Shown here piece after piece: positions 35,742 to 45,055 of a DNA stretch of 64,000 bases. Each line of letters starts with the position of its first letter. Positions within the stretch are counted from its first letter, which is position 1. The position numbers and the translations under genes are program-made. The DNA comes from Saprospiraceae bacterium (GTDB lineage: Bacteria; Bacteroidota; Bacteroidia; Chitinophagales; Saprospiraceae): the NCBI GenBank assembly GCA_016715985.1, contig JADJXD010000001.1, forward strand, positions 4,402,001 through 4,466,000. Reading direction: 5' to 3'. A model generated the notes under the pieces. That model ran no database searches, was not told where the DNA came from, and worked only from the letters and a program-made list of their open reading frames with translations.

Positions 35742-35753
35742 TGATCTGAATCA
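35742..35753. promoter_or_regulatory. CRP/FNR-like operator of the second CBS operon
   Basis: TGAT-CTGA-ATCA is an inverted repeat with FNR-type spacing, upstream of the CBS gene at an activator-type distance. It has the same core and spacing as the box at 32297-32310. Confidence 0.6.
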
Positions 35754-35856
35754 TGTTTTGGATTGATTCATATATCATAATAGACAAATCCGGAATCAGG
35801 ATTTCCCCTGTACATGCATCTAAAAATTAATTTTTTTCTGTAAGTCAGAATTGATT

Positions 35857-36537
35857 TTACTTTTGAATTTCAACGTTATCATCGGATGTTGTCAAAACAA
35901 TCTCTTCATCTTTTGGTTTATGATGCTCCGCATTAAAAAATCTCTTGTGGAAAAGCAGAATACTCACAACTCCAACAGTTATAGCTGAATCTGCGACATT
36001 AAAAACAGGTCTGAAAAACTCAAATCTCTGTCCACCCCAGAATGGAATCCATTCAGGTAGCACCGTATCGATCATGGGGAAATATAACATATCTACCACT
36101 TTGCCTGTCAGAAAACTGCCATAACCGCCTTCTGCAGGAAATAAAGTAGCCAATCCACCGTGGAAATAAGATTCTGAAAAGATCATCCCATAAAATGCAC
36201 TGTCTATGATATTACCCAATGCACCGGCAATAATTAAAGAAAAACTAATAAGCAATCCTTTCGTTTCGTTATTTTTCAACATCGTCTTAAGGATGTAAAA
36301 AAGAAAGCCAACCATCAGAATTCTGAAAATACTCAGAATATATTTACCGGTTAATCCTCCGAATGTCAGGCCAAATGCCATGCCTTCATTTTCTACAAAA
36401 TGGATTTTGGCCCATGATAATCCGAATATGTCAAAGCCGTCACCATAATGTATGTTCATTTTAACATATACCTTTGAAATCTGATCTATCACAATTATGA
36501 CCAATATGGTAAGTGCTGCTAATGTGCTTTTCTTCAC
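35857..36537 (-). CDS. lspA: Lipoprotein signal peptidase (signal peptidase II)
   Basis: LspA removes signal peptides from prolipoproteins in the inner membrane. The 226-residue protein has four hydrophobic segments. Conserved sites are DQISK near the N-terminus, NEGMAFGL, GNIIDS (first catalytic Asp) and FNVADS (second catalytic Asp). A long insertion between the two catalytic aspartates includes GKVVDMLYFP, a form usual for Bacteroidota. The C-terminal tail after the last membrane helix is acidic and polar. It is transcribed alone. Confidence 0.95.
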   Translation of the reverse strand: MKKSTLAALTILVIIVIDQISKVYVKMNIHYGDGFDIFGLSWAKIHFVENEGMAFGLTFGGLTGKYILSIFRILMVGFLFYILKTMLKNNETKGLLISFSLIIAGALGNIIDSAFYGMIFSESYFHGGLATLFPAEGGYGSFLTGKVVDMLYFPMIDTVLPEWIPFWGGQRFEFFRPVFNVADSAITVGVVSILLFHKRFFNAEHHKPKDEEIVLTTSDDNVEIQK

Positions 36538-36747
36538 TGAGATTTATTTTATAGGGACAAAAATATGATTTAATACGAACTCAAATGATATTAAACTAAT
36601 TTTCGGTAAAATTCATTACATCTTTTAATCAGTGAATTTCTTTTGATAAAAAACTAAACGCCCTTTTATTCGATAGTGATATCCAACATATTCTGAATGA
36701 AAATGTTAATTTTGTGGTTTAGTTATTCAAAAAAAAGAAAGAATTTT

Positions 36748-38532
36748 ATGCGGATTGAAGGATTTATGAAAATTGTGATTTGCCTTTGTTGCATTTTTGT
36801 ATTTGCTGCGGGTTTTGTGCTGTTTACAAATCCAATTCCGGATAAACTGGATACGGATATTCAGAATCAGATAAAAATTGGAGCTAAAGAAATAGAGTAT
36901 TTAGTGATTATGAAAGACCAGGCAATCATTCCCTCACTAAAGAGTAAAACAAAATCTGAAAAAGCACATCTGGTGTATCATCTTTTAAAAAATCATGCAT
37001 CAACAAGCCAAAATGCATTAAGAAACTTACTCGAAACTGAGAATGCTGATTACCATTCGTATTATGTGGTAAATGCAATATGGGTTCGTTCAGACATCAG
37101 ATTACTGATGAAAATTGCAGAAAGGACCGATGTGTCAGCCATCAACAGCAATCCATGGATCAGGATGCAGGAGCCGGAAGTATCAAAAGAAGTAGCTTCC
37201 CTCAGAAGTGCAGAACCTGAATGGGGTATTCTAAAAATAAAGGCAGACAGCGTTTGGATGCAGGGTTTCAAGGGACAAGGAGTGGTAGTCGGTGGTCAGG
37301 ACACAGGTTATGATTGGGAAGTTAGTCCTTTAAAAGATAAATACAGAGGATTTATCGATGAAAATGCAGACCATAATTATAACTGGCATGACGCCGTCCA
37401 TGAAAACAATCCAAGATTTGCGGATACTTTGCTCAACCCATGTGGCTACAGTATTAAAGTACCTTGTGATGATAACAATCATGGTACTCACACGATGGGA
37501 ACTATGGTAGGTGAAGATGAAGAAAACAAAATTGGTGTTGCTCCCGAAGCTAAATGGATCGCCTGCAGAAATATGGACAGAGGATGGGGAAAGCCCAGCA
37601 CTTACATTGAGTGTTTTGAGTGGTTTCTGGCACCTTATGATCTGGATGGGAAAAAAGCTGATCCCGATTTAGCTCCGCATGTTATCAATAATTCATGGGG
37701 CTGCCCGGAAATAGAAGGTTGTAATACATCCAATTGGGAAATTATGGAACAAGTAGTTAAAAATCTGAAAGCATCCGGTGTAATGGTAGTTGTCTCCGCA
37801 GGAAATGACGGAAATCAGGGATGTGGTTCTATCAATACACCTGCTGCGATGTTTGAAGCATCCTTTTCAGTAGGTTCAGTCAGACAAAACGATACGATTT
37901 CAGGATTCAGCAGTAGAGGTCCTGTATTGGTAGATAGTAGCTACAGATTGAAACCGGATGTGGTAGCACCGGGTCAGGGTGTACGATCAGTAATTCGAAA
38001 CGGAAATTATGCATCTTACAACGGAACAAGTATGGCAGGTCCGCATGTGGCAGGGATGGTTGCTCTTCTTATTTCTGCCAATCCAAATCTTTCCGGTGAA
38101 GTTGAAGCATTGGAAAATATCATCAGATCTTCAGCTGAACCATTAGTTTCTCCACAGGATTGTGGCGATTTTGCAGGGATGAACATTCCAAATGCCACGT
38201 ATGGTTATGGGAGGATAGATGCGATGCGGGCTTTAAAGCTTGCATTGGATTTTACGCAAAGTACAGCAGCAGATCCAATAATCAGTGGGTTAAGTGTCTT
38301 TCCGAATCCTGCGAATGAAACGATTGTTTTTTCTTTTGACAGTGCCGATTCAGATACGACTATAGATAGATTGGAAATTATAGACTTAACCGGGAGAATC
38401 GTTGGTAACTATAAATATAATATGAGCAGAGTGCAGGTGCAGATTCCTTTATCGGGAATTCAACCGGGTGTGTATTATTACAAAGTACATGCAGGAAGTA
38501 CAATTATTGCAGGAAAATTTTTAAAAATCTGA
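36748..38532 (+). CDS. Secreted S8 (subtilisin-like) serine peptidase with type A T9SS sorting domain
   Basis: Numbering from an upstream in-frame ATG at 36697, the catalytic triad is D202 (GGQDTGYD), H262 (NNHGTHTMG) and S445 (NGTSMAGPHVAG), with oxyanion N370 (SAGN). An inhibitor-like propeptide covers about 65-155. The C-terminus (about 525-611, SVFPNPANETIVFSF ... GIQPGVYYYKV) is a type A sorting domain for the type IX system. A TAATTTTG promoter element at 36707-36714 lies downstream of the ATG at 36697. The real start is therefore 36748 (MRIEGFMKIV) or 36766 (MKIVICLCC); both give a normal signal peptide. Confidence 0.92.
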   Translation: MRIEGFMKIVICLCCIFVFAAGFVLFTNPIPDKLDTDIQNQIKIGAKEIEYLVIMKDQAIIPSLKSKTKSEKAHLVYHLLKNHASTSQNALRNLLETENADYHSYYVVNAIWVRSDIRLLMKIAERTDVSAINSNPWIRMQEPEVSKEVASLRSAEPEWGILKIKADSVWMQGFKGQGVVVGGQDTGYDWEVSPLKDKYRGFIDENADHNYNWHDAVHENNPRFADTLLNPCGYSIKVPCDDNNHGTHTMGTMVGEDEENKIGVAPEAKWIACRNMDRGWGKPSTYIECFEWFLAPYDLDGKKADPDLAPHVINNSWGCPEIEGCNTSNWEIMEQVVKNLKASGVMVVVSAGNDGNQGCGSINTPAAMFEASFSVGSVRQNDTISGFSSRGPVLVDSSYRLKPDVVAPGQGVRSVIRNGNYASYNGTSMAGPHVAGMVALLISANPNLSGEVEALENIIRSSAEPLVSPQDCGDFAGMNIPNATYGYGRIDAMRALKLALDFTQSTAADPIISGLSVFPNPANETIVFSFDSADSDTTIDRLEIIDLTGRIVGNYKYNMSRVQVQIPLSGIQPGVYYYKVHAGSTIIAGKFLKI

Positions 38533-38643
38533 AACATGTCATTCTTATAAAATTCAAATTGCAACTTTTACTTTTATATTTTAAGTATCTTCATTCACTC
38601 ATGACCCAAAAACTTCTTTACTTTTACAAAAAAAAATCAGATT

Positions 38644-39411
38644 TTGGATAAATCATTTTTATTTGTATTTCTGGAAGAGACAGGCAAAATGTCATCATTT
38701 ACCGGCAGGTTTTTTTTGGAATTTTATAAACCAAAGTACGAATTCAGGGAACTCCTCAGACAATGCTATTTTGTAGGATATAAATCTTTGTCTCTTGTTT
38801 TGACTACCGCGTTTATCATGGGATTGGTACTTACCATACAGACAAGACCCACTTTGATTGAATTCGGTGCAGAGTCCTGGTTGCCCGGAATGGTTTCCGT
38901 TTCTTTGATTCGGGAGATTTCTCCGATGATCACAGGATTGATTTGTGCAGGTAAAATAGGGTCAGGAATCGGGGCTGAGTTAGGGTCTATGAAGGTAACC
39001 GAACAAATAGACGCCATGGAAGTGTCGGGAACAAATCCTTACAAGTACTTAGTGGTAACCAGAGTTTTGGCCTGCACTTTTATGATTCCATTATTATCCA
39101 TACTTGGAAATGGAATCGCAATGTTCGGATCCTTTTTAGGAACAAATATAAAAGGCAATATTACATGGGATCTTTATTGGCAACAGGCTTATAATGCACT
39201 TGAATTTTCGGATTTTATACCGGCGCTTATCAAAACATTTTTTTTCGGTTTTGCCATCGGTATCATTGGTTGTTATAAAGGTTACCATTCAGAAAAGGGA
39301 ACAGAAGGGGTAGGGCAGTCTGCTAATTCAGCGGTGGTGGTTGCTTCCTTATTGGTTTTTTTGATAGATCTGGTGGCAGTACAGATAACGGATATCCTTG
39401 GATTTACATAA
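38644..39411 (+). CDS. mlaE: MlaE-family ABC transporter permease
   Basis: This is the inner-membrane permease of the Mla phospholipid (outer-membrane lipid asymmetry) transporter. The 255 residues have five or six hydrophobic segments and the family core (GFIMGLVLT-like AFIMGLVLTIQ, REISPMITGLICAGKIGSGIGAELGSM, VTEQIDAMEVSGTNPYKYLV, GCYKGYHSEKGTEGVG). The frame opens with TTG at 38644; an ATG at 38689 is an alternative start. The ATPase gene follows after 12 nt and the MCE gene after that. Confidence 0.92.
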   Translation: MDKSFLFVFLEETGKMSSFTGRFFLEFYKPKYEFRELLRQCYFVGYKSLSLVLTTAFIMGLVLTIQTRPTLIEFGAESWLPGMVSVSLIREISPMITGLICAGKIGSGIGAELGSMKVTEQIDAMEVSGTNPYKYLVVTRVLACTFMIPLLSILGNGIAMFGSFLGTNIKGNITWDLYWQQAYNALEFSDFIPALIKTFFFGFAIGIIGCYKGYHSEKGTEGVGQSANSAVVVASLLVFLIDLVAVQITDILGFT

Positions 39412-39423
39412 AAATTAAACACT

Positions 39424-40179
39424 ATGGCCGACAGCCTTCAGGATAAAAAGGAAGAAAAAGTGATCGTTATCAAAGAGTTGTATAAATCCTTTGGCAAAAA
39501 TGATGTACTTAAAAATTTTAATCTCGAAGTTTTTAAAAACGAAGCGTTGGTAGTATTAGGTAAGTCAGGGTCCGGCAAATCAGTATTGATAAAGTGTATC
39601 ATTGGCTTGCTCAGACCTGATTCGGGTAGCATAAAAGTATTTGGGGAGGAAGTTACGTCCATGGAGCATGTAGTATTGGACCGCCTAAGAATGCGGATTG
39701 GCTTTCTTTTTCAAAGTAATGCACTCTATGATTCAATGACTGTAAGAGAAAATCTGGAATTTCCGTTAAGGAGACATGGTGTTGAGTACACGAAAGCTGA
39801 AGTAAATATTGCTGTTGAAGAAGTATTGCAAAACGTTGGCCTTCCACATACACAAAAAATGCTTCCATCTGAACTGTCAGGTGGGATGAAAAAAAGAATA
39901 GCATTAGCAAGGACGCTTATTTTGAAGCCGGAAATAATTTTATATGATGAGCCCACCACCGGGTTGGACCCGATTACGGCAAGGGAAATAAGTGATCTGA
40001 TGGTAGAAGTTCAGGAAAAATATAGCTCATCATCGATTGTAATTTCTCATGATATCAATTGTGTTAAAGTAGTTGCGAATCGCATTGCATTATTGGTGGA
40101 TGGGAAGTGTTATATGACAGGTACTTTTGATGAGCTTCAAAATTCACAGGATTTAAAGGTTAAACCATTTTTTATTTAA
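39424..40179 (+). CDS. mlaF: MlaF-type ABC transporter ATP-binding protein
   Basis: This ATPase drives MlaE/MlaD lipid transport. In 251 residues it has Walker A GKSGSGKS (46-53), a Q-loop in GFLFQSNALYD, the signature LSGGMKKR, Walker B IILYDEPTTGLD and the switch histidine in ISHD. The C-terminal tail is short, ending shortly after the GTFDELQNS stretch. The order permease-ATPase-MCE with gaps of 12 and 6 nt forms a compact operon. Confidence 0.94.
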   Translation: MADSLQDKKEEKVIVIKELYKSFGKNDVLKNFNLEVFKNEALVVLGKSGSGKSVLIKCIIGLLRPDSGSIKVFGEEVTSMEHVVLDRLRMRIGFLFQSNALYDSMTVRENLEFPLRRHGVEYTKAEVNIAVEEVLQNVGLPHTQKMLPSELSGGMKKRIALARTLILKPEIILYDEPTTGLDPITAREISDLMVEVQEKYSSSSIVISHDINCVKVVANRIALLVDGKCYMTGTFDELQNSQDLKVKPFFI

Positions 40180-40185
40180 TTTATT

Positions 40186-41160
40186 ATGGAAAAACAAGAT
40201 TCAAGAAACATAAAACTGGGAGCAATGGTGTTGTTGGGGACACTATTTTTAATTATGTCTCTCTATTTTATTGGTAATCATCAAAATATGTTCCGATCTA
40301 CATTTAAGATTTATGCAGATTTCAAACATGTGGATGGATTGTTGAAAGGGAATACGGTGCGATTCGCAGGAATTGATATTGGTACAGTCAAATCAGTTGA
40401 TATCATTTCAGATTCCAGTATCAGGGTCTCCATGGTATTAAAGAATCAGGCAAAAGATTTTCTGAAAAAGAATGCCATTGCCAGTATCAGTACGGATGGA
40501 TTAATGGGAAATAAAATAGTAAGTATATCAACGGTTAATGTCGCTTCAGATTTTATTGAAGACGGAGACATGCTGCAAACGATACATCCTGTGGGTACAG
40601 ACGAAATTTTAAGAAAACTGAGTAAAACCAATGATGACATCTCAGTGATCGCATCCAATATCAGAACGCTTACTGAAAAAATGCAACATCCGGATGCTTT
40701 AGTTGGATTGCTCGGAGATACTATAATCTCTAAACATATAAAAGATGCAGTGTTTAACATCAGAGTTACCAGTCAACGTACCGCTACTATCACCGGCGAT
40801 CTGTCCAATATCATCAAAGAAACAAAAGAAGGCAAAGGTTTAATCGGTGGATTACTTACGGATACTTCTTTTACCGACAATTTAAATCAAACTATTGTCA
40901 CCATCAACGCTATTTCTGACACACTTGCCGAAATCACAGGTGATTTCAGATTTATGTCTAAAAAGATTTCTTCCGGAGAAGGAGCAATCGGAGCTATATT
41001 GATGGACACTACCATCGTACCCCAATTGAATCTAAGCTTAAAAAATATCGAATATGGTTCAAAAGGAGCCGGAGAAATTATGGACGCCTTGAAACAAAGC
41101 TTTTTGTTCAGAGGATACTTTAAAAAGAAAGAAAAAGAACGTTTGAAACAAGATAAATAA
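40186..41160 (+). CDS. mlaD: MlaD-type MCE-domain protein
   Basis: This is the substrate-binding MCE component anchored in the inner membrane. In 324 residues it has one N-terminal transmembrane helix (about 11-27) and an MCE domain (about 38-120, FKHVDGLLKGNTVRFAGIDIGTVKSV). A long helical C-terminal region follows, which in this group is thought to line the periplasmic tunnel. No MlaB or MlaC gene is adjacent, as is common in Bacteroidota. It converges with the hypothetical gene at 41166. Confidence 0.93.
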   Translation: MEKQDSRNIKLGAMVLLGTLFLIMSLYFIGNHQNMFRSTFKIYADFKHVDGLLKGNTVRFAGIDIGTVKSVDIISDSSIRVSMVLKNQAKDFLKKNAIASISTDGLMGNKIVSISTVNVASDFIEDGDMLQTIHPVGTDEILRKLSKTNDDISVIASNIRTLTEKMQHPDALVGLLGDTIISKHIKDAVFNIRVTSQRTATITGDLSNIIKETKEGKGLIGGLLTDTSFTDNLNQTIVTINAISDTLAEITGDFRFMSKKISSGEGAIGAILMDTTIVPQLNLSLKNIEYGSKGAGEIMDALKQSFLFRGYFKKKEKERLKQDK

Positions 41161-41165
41161 TTTTG

Positions 41166-41726
41166 TCAGAAAATATTTGAAAATTCAACAATCTTTAATT
41201 CTGATTTAACTTTATCTGCGAACATTTGATGATTAAAAAATGATGTCCATTTCTCCGTGGAAGTATTCAGTCCTGATGTAAATTTAAAAGTGTTTTGTGT
41301 TGTTTCTAAAAAGATTTCTAAAGGATGTTCTTCAAATATTTCATTCTCGAGTAATGATATTCTGCTGATATGATACGGGATACCTGACTTGCTCATCATT
41401 CTGAAAAGAGAAAGTCGTGATGGAGCGATGATATCCGGTTTCTTTGTGAGTTTGATTTGGACAATTTCTTTTTCAGGAATGGTAATTAAATAATTGGCTG
41501 TATAGTTTCTGAAATAGATTCCAATTCCGTTCCTGAACAATTCAAAATTTACTTTAAACGATCTTTCATTTTCGGCACCAAAAAAGGGATCTTCGAATGT
41601 TAATCCGCCTGCACCGGACGCCACAAGCCATGTTGAAAATGATTTTTGTATCCTACCCCCACAAGATGTTTTTATTTCAGAATCAATTTTAGCTTTGATA
41701 GACAAATGCAGATTGAAAATCTTCAT
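41166..41726 (-). CDS. Hypothetical protein
   Basis: No family is recognised. The 186 residues start at MKIFNLHLSI (41726); the frame continues 8 codons further upstream to 41750. There is no signal peptide or membrane segment. The sequence is rich in alternating hydrophobic and basic residues, compatible with a beta-rich fold (KVNFELFRNGIGIYFRNYT, then TIPEKEIVQIKLTKKPD). It ends 5 nt from the mlaD stop in a tail-to-tail arrangement. Confidence 0.65.
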   Translation of the reverse strand: MKIFNLHLSIKAKIDSEIKTSCGGRIQKSFSTWLVASGAGGLTFEDPFFGAENERSFKVNFELFRNGIGIYFRNYTANYLITIPEKEIVQIKLTKKPDIIAPSRLSLFRMMSKSGIPYHISRISLLENEIFEEHPLEIFLETTQNTFKFTSGLNTSTEKWTSFFNHQMFADKVKSELKIVEFSNIF

Positions 41727-41760
41727 GCTTAAAATAATTTGTATTTTCAAACAACAAATG

Positions 41761-41791
41761 TTGACTTCAAAAGTTATAAAATGTATTTTTG
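41761..41791 (+). promoter_or_regulatory. Promoter of tRNA-Arg
   Basis: TTG at 41761-41763, 20 nt, then TATTTTTG at 41784-41791, followed by CATCG. The tRNA-Asp gene has the same layout, including the CATCG that follows. Confidence 0.75.
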
Positions 41792-41808
41792 CATCGTATT
41801 TTAAGATT

Positions 41809-41885
41809 GGCCTCGTAGTTCAACTGGATAGAATATCAGATTTCGGCTCTGAGGGTTGAGGGTTCGAATCCTTCCGAGGTCACCA
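41809..41885 (+). tRNA. tRNA-Arg (anticodon TCG)
   Basis: A full cloverleaf can be folded. The acceptor stem is GGCCTCG/CGAGGTC, the anticodon arm TCAGA-TTTCGGC-TCTGA with anticodon TCG, and the T arm has GGTTCGAATCC. The 3' CCA is encoded (41883-41885). Confidence 0.95.
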
Positions 41886-41888
41886 AAT

Positions 41889-41927
41889 AAAAGGGCAGTA
41901 GATTATAGTCTCTCTGCCCTTTTTTTA
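41889..41927 (+). terminator. Rho-independent terminator after tRNA-Arg
   Basis: The stem AAGGGCAG (41891-41898) pairs with CTGCCCTT (41914-41921), followed by a run of T residues. Confidence 0.85.
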
Positions 41928-41939
41928 ATTTCAGACGTA

Positions 41940-42119
41940 ATGTGTCCCATTCTAAAGACACAAGGAGAACTTAAGTATACTGATGATTATAGTCAGGAGA
42001 CAAAAGATATAATTATTAGTACCGCTAAAGAATTGATGGATAAATATGGAATTGAAGATAAATCGTCGACAACTTCATCATACAAATTTACTGTTACAGA
42101 TAAAAATGAAAAACCTTAA
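41940..42119 (+). CDS. Small hypothetical open reading frame (59 aa)
   Basis: It starts at an ATG just past the tRNA-Arg terminator (MCPILKTQGELKYTDD) and ends 3 nt before the start of the nonsense-mutated lipoprotein gene, in the same frame. No similarity is recognised. It may be a short real gene, the leader of the following gene, or a fragment of a decayed gene. Confidence 0.35.
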   Translation: MCPILKTQGELKYTDDYSQETKDIIISTAKELMDKYGIEDKSSTTSSYKFTVTDKNEKP

Positions 42120-42122
42120 TTA

Positions 42123-42575
42123 ATGTATCTTAAATCTATTATATTATCATTTATTTTATTCTAAACTTGTTCATCTCAGGTAAAAGAATCAGACTTTTTT
42201 ACAACATGGAAAATGGTAAAATTGTTAAATACAAACCAATCGATACTACCTATGTATAATTATAGTATTTGTGTAACATTTGAAAATGCTTTGGGTAAAG
42301 CCATAGCGTTGCCAAACAAAACCAAGCCATCTGAAAGGGTTAAATGGGAGTTGTTTTACAAGGATGATAAAAGTTTCATAAGGTTTTATGGTTCAGAATC
42401 TGGAGAGTTTGATGGTATTTATTTAATTGATCTGCAAGGTGCAGAACCAAATAGAAAACTCAAATTAATCTCAACTAACAAAGCTATTGAATTATGGTAT
42501 GAAGAATATACCTTTACACAATCAAGAATGGTACTTTCAGATTGTGGGTTACATTTGATAAATAAAGAGAAATAA
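42123..42575 (+). pseudogene. Small lipoprotein gene with an in-frame TAA inside the signal peptide
   Basis: Reading from the ATG at 42123 gives MYLKSIILSFILF, then TAA (42162-42164), then TCSSQVKESDFFTTWKMVKL in the same frame through to the stop at 42575. The interrupted piece is an almost ideal lipoprotein signal peptide, with the stop exactly where the lipobox Ser/Ala would be (one change, TCA to TAA, would restore LFSTC). The mature part (about 136 residues) has no recognised domain. Without readthrough only a 13-residue peptide is made; initiation at the internal ATG 42213 would leave a protein without its export signal. It could be a recent nonsense mutation or a consensus error. Confidence 0.75.
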
Positions 42576-42642
42576 AAGGTAAAGTATTCATTCATACTTT
42601 GAAAACCATTCAACGAAATCAGTTGGAAAATAATTCCCAATT

Positions 42643-44514
42643 TTACCTTAGCTCCAGCGAATCAATCTCATTTAATGTATCCGGATTGATCACTTTCATT
42701 TCTATTTTTTTGCCATTTACAGAAAATATACAGAGCGCATTTTCGACACTAAAAGATTTGGTGTGTGCACTCCAAGGTAATACTTCCTGGGCATAGTATG
42801 GAGCTCCGGCAGCTCCGTTGTTGATCTGATAAATCGGTCTGCTGATGTTGAGTTTTGCATGCGGATAATTTTCAGGATAGATGGGTACTTCAGAAGTAAT
42901 TTTCATGTAATTATAGTTATGCTCATCACCTGTCAGGATAGCAACCACTTTACTGCTTTGGTTGATAAGGATATCCAGATATTCATCCCTTCTTTCGATG
43001 ATGCCTTTTTCAACAGGTTTGCCGGCAATGTACGGTCGTTTGTCATTATTGCCACTATACCACATATCGTCACCACTATGACCGCCATTGGGAAAAGCCG
43101 GTGTATGTTGCGTCACAAAAACATGATCAATATCTCTGTCTTTTTCCAGCATTTCTATGGTTTTTTTGAGCCATTCAATTTGATTGTCCAACAGATAACC
43201 ATGAAGACCTCCGCTGGTAGAAACATCATTTTTTAGTGTGGGGGCAAACCAATAATCACTGTTCAGCACAATCATGGCTACATTTCCGTGTACATAATAA
43301 TAAACATTTTCTTTGTATGACGGGAAGTCAGTATTATTTTTGTCGGGATCATATTTATTATCGTCTTCGCTGACAGGTCCATTTTCAGGATTTACAAATG
43401 CTTCTTGGAATGCAGCTTCAGCAGATTCTGTTTCGTAAGGAAATTTATCTACAAAACCTATCTGTTTTCCTGCTTCATCTCTGAAAATATATCCCAATGC
43501 TTCGTGATTTCCCATACCGACATTATACGGGATATAATGCCAGAAAGGCTCAATCGATTTTTTCCAATTAGTGTACTGTAGCTGCATTTCTTCGTTATTA
43601 TTCAGATATCCGTTGATCATATCTCCGGTGAACTGTACAAAAGAAACTTTCTCTTGATTGGCCAATGCACCAATCTTCTTCATAATATAAACATTGGCAC
43701 CAAAGATATTTCTCTCTCCTCCACCCGTCGCACTTCTGCTGTCACTGGTATATCCGAATTTGAAGGGATCCTGACTTCCTTTTGTTGGTGCTGTTCTGCA
43801 GGTATATTGTTGTTTAAATTCACCATAATGGACAGTATATTCATACGATGTATTGGGCCTTAGGTTTTGGATGTCCCATTGATGAAAGGTGTCTGCGATA
43901 GGTTTTTTATACGTTTTTCCATCTATTTCTAAAGATGTTTGGACAGGCAGATTCGTATTACACCAAATGCTTACTCCGGAATCTGTCACTTTATTTATAA
44001 ACGGACCTTCATAAATCGCCGGTGCGATTTCAAATGGACCTTTTCCCTTGACCGATACTTCGCCATCATAAACGATGAGCCCTTTTTTATCGATAAGCCT
44101 GTATCCCAAAGTCAACTTTTCATTTTCTTTCCAACCAACAAAGTCATAAGGATATTTAAAATCACTGATGATATTGATATCAATTTTGCCCTCTTTTATT
44201 TCTTTTGTAAACCTGAAGATGGGTAAGGGGTGTTTGATTTGATTGTAAGGAATTAATCCGTAAATGACATTGCCTTCAAAACTGCCGAAATCCATTTCCA
44301 ATCCTGATTCTGTTCCTTTCGGATTACCAAAAAGTTGTTTTAAGGAATATTTTGGTGCTTCCGATGATGCATAGTACTTTTTATCTGATTTTTGAAAATA
44401 TATACCGGCGCTATCCTGACCTATATTGGAATAAGAGGCAGGCACTCTTACCGGTTGACCTTCAGTCTTTATGAAAAAGAATAGGAAAAAAAGTACTATA
44501 ATGGAGTTTTGCAT
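42643..44514 (-). CDS. Secreted purple-acid-phosphatase-like metallophosphoesterase
   Basis: This 623-residue exported protein (signal peptide about 1-19, ending TEGQ) has an N-terminal fibronectin-like domain (about 150-245, NTSYEYTVHYG) and a calcineurin-like phosphoesterase domain (about 250-600). The di-metal motifs are visible in order: YTSDSR (weak form of DxH), FTGDMINGY, GMGNHEALG, FVTQHTPAF and GDEHNYNYM. The first motif lacks the canonical DxH, so one metal site may be altered. The frame ends without a T9SS sorting domain. The substrate is unknown; extracellular phosphate ester hydrolysis is likely. Confidence 0.87.
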   Translation of the reverse strand: MQNSIIVLFFLFFFIKTEGQPVRVPASYSNIGQDSAGIYFQKSDKKYYASSEAPKYSLKQLFGNPKGTESGLEMDFGSFEGNVIYGLIPYNQIKHPLPIFRFTKEIKEGKIDINIISDFKYPYDFVGWKENEKLTLGYRLIDKKGLIVYDGEVSVKGKGPFEIAPAIYEGPFINKVTDSGVSIWCNTNLPVQTSLEIDGKTYKKPIADTFHQWDIQNLRPNTSYEYTVHYGEFKQQYTCRTAPTKGSQDPFKFGYTSDSRSATGGGERNIFGANVYIMKKIGALANQEKVSFVQFTGDMINGYLNNNEEMQLQYTNWKKSIEPFWHYIPYNVGMGNHEALGYIFRDEAGKQIGFVDKFPYETESAEAAFQEAFVNPENGPVSEDDNKYDPDKNNTDFPSYKENVYYYVHGNVAMIVLNSDYWFAPTLKNDVSTSGGLHGYLLDNQIEWLKKTIEMLEKDRDIDHVFVTQHTPAFPNGGHSGDDMWYSGNNDKRPYIAGKPVEKGIIERRDEYLDILINQSSKVVAILTGDEHNYNYMKITSEVPIYPENYPHAKLNISRPIYQINNGAAGAPYYAQEVLPWSAHTKSFSVENALCIFSVNGKKIEMKVINPDTLNEIDSLELR

Positions 44515-45055
44515 TCTAAAATATTTTTTGGTACTTGAAAAGTTCTTTGTTATAAAACATTAAATTACTTTTTGTTCAAAGGCGGTTGCTTAACGTTACT
44601 AACTCATTTAGCATTATTGGTTGAAAAGAGTTTTAAAGCGGGCAGGTCGTCCCTTTAGGGAATGAGGGTAGCGGGATGCATTATTATTGTCATTTCAACA
44701 AACTTTAAATGTGTGGAATTGTGCATTAAATTATTTAGTTAGAAAGAGTGGAGTGATTTTAGTATGATGCATTACAATCCTGATTGTAAAAGGAGCAAGT
44801 GTACCTGATTTACACTTTGATAAGTAATACTTTTTTACTTTACTTGATTGAATTCAAGTGGCTTGGTAACACAAGAAATTTCGGGCCAATCGAATTTATT
44901 CGATTGTTTAATTTACTTACAGTTAACCCGATTTACTCACTTTTAATTATTACTTTTACTTCACTTGACTGAAGTCAAGTTGCCCATTACAAGCAGACAA
45001 TTTCAACTTCAGATTATTTGTTTATCTTTGAGGTCTGTTCAAAACCTTTAATATT
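44515..45055. other. Intergenic region with REP-like hairpins
   Basis: It contains GTCGTCCCTTTAGGGAATG (a CCCTTTAGGG palindrome) near 44648. Two similar hairpins lie 121 bp apart: ACTTGA-TTGAAT-TCAAGT at 44842-44859 and ACTTGAC-TGAA-GTCAAGT at 44963-44980. TATCTTTG at 45023-45030 is an exact -7 element for the lactonase-like gene. No frame or RNA gene was seen. Confidence 0.6.

Noticed and set aside
42213..42575. Start of the small lipoprotein at the internal ATG 42213
   Set aside because: The upstream in-frame sequence encodes a clear lipoprotein signal peptide interrupted by one stop codon, so the internal ATG is not the original start.
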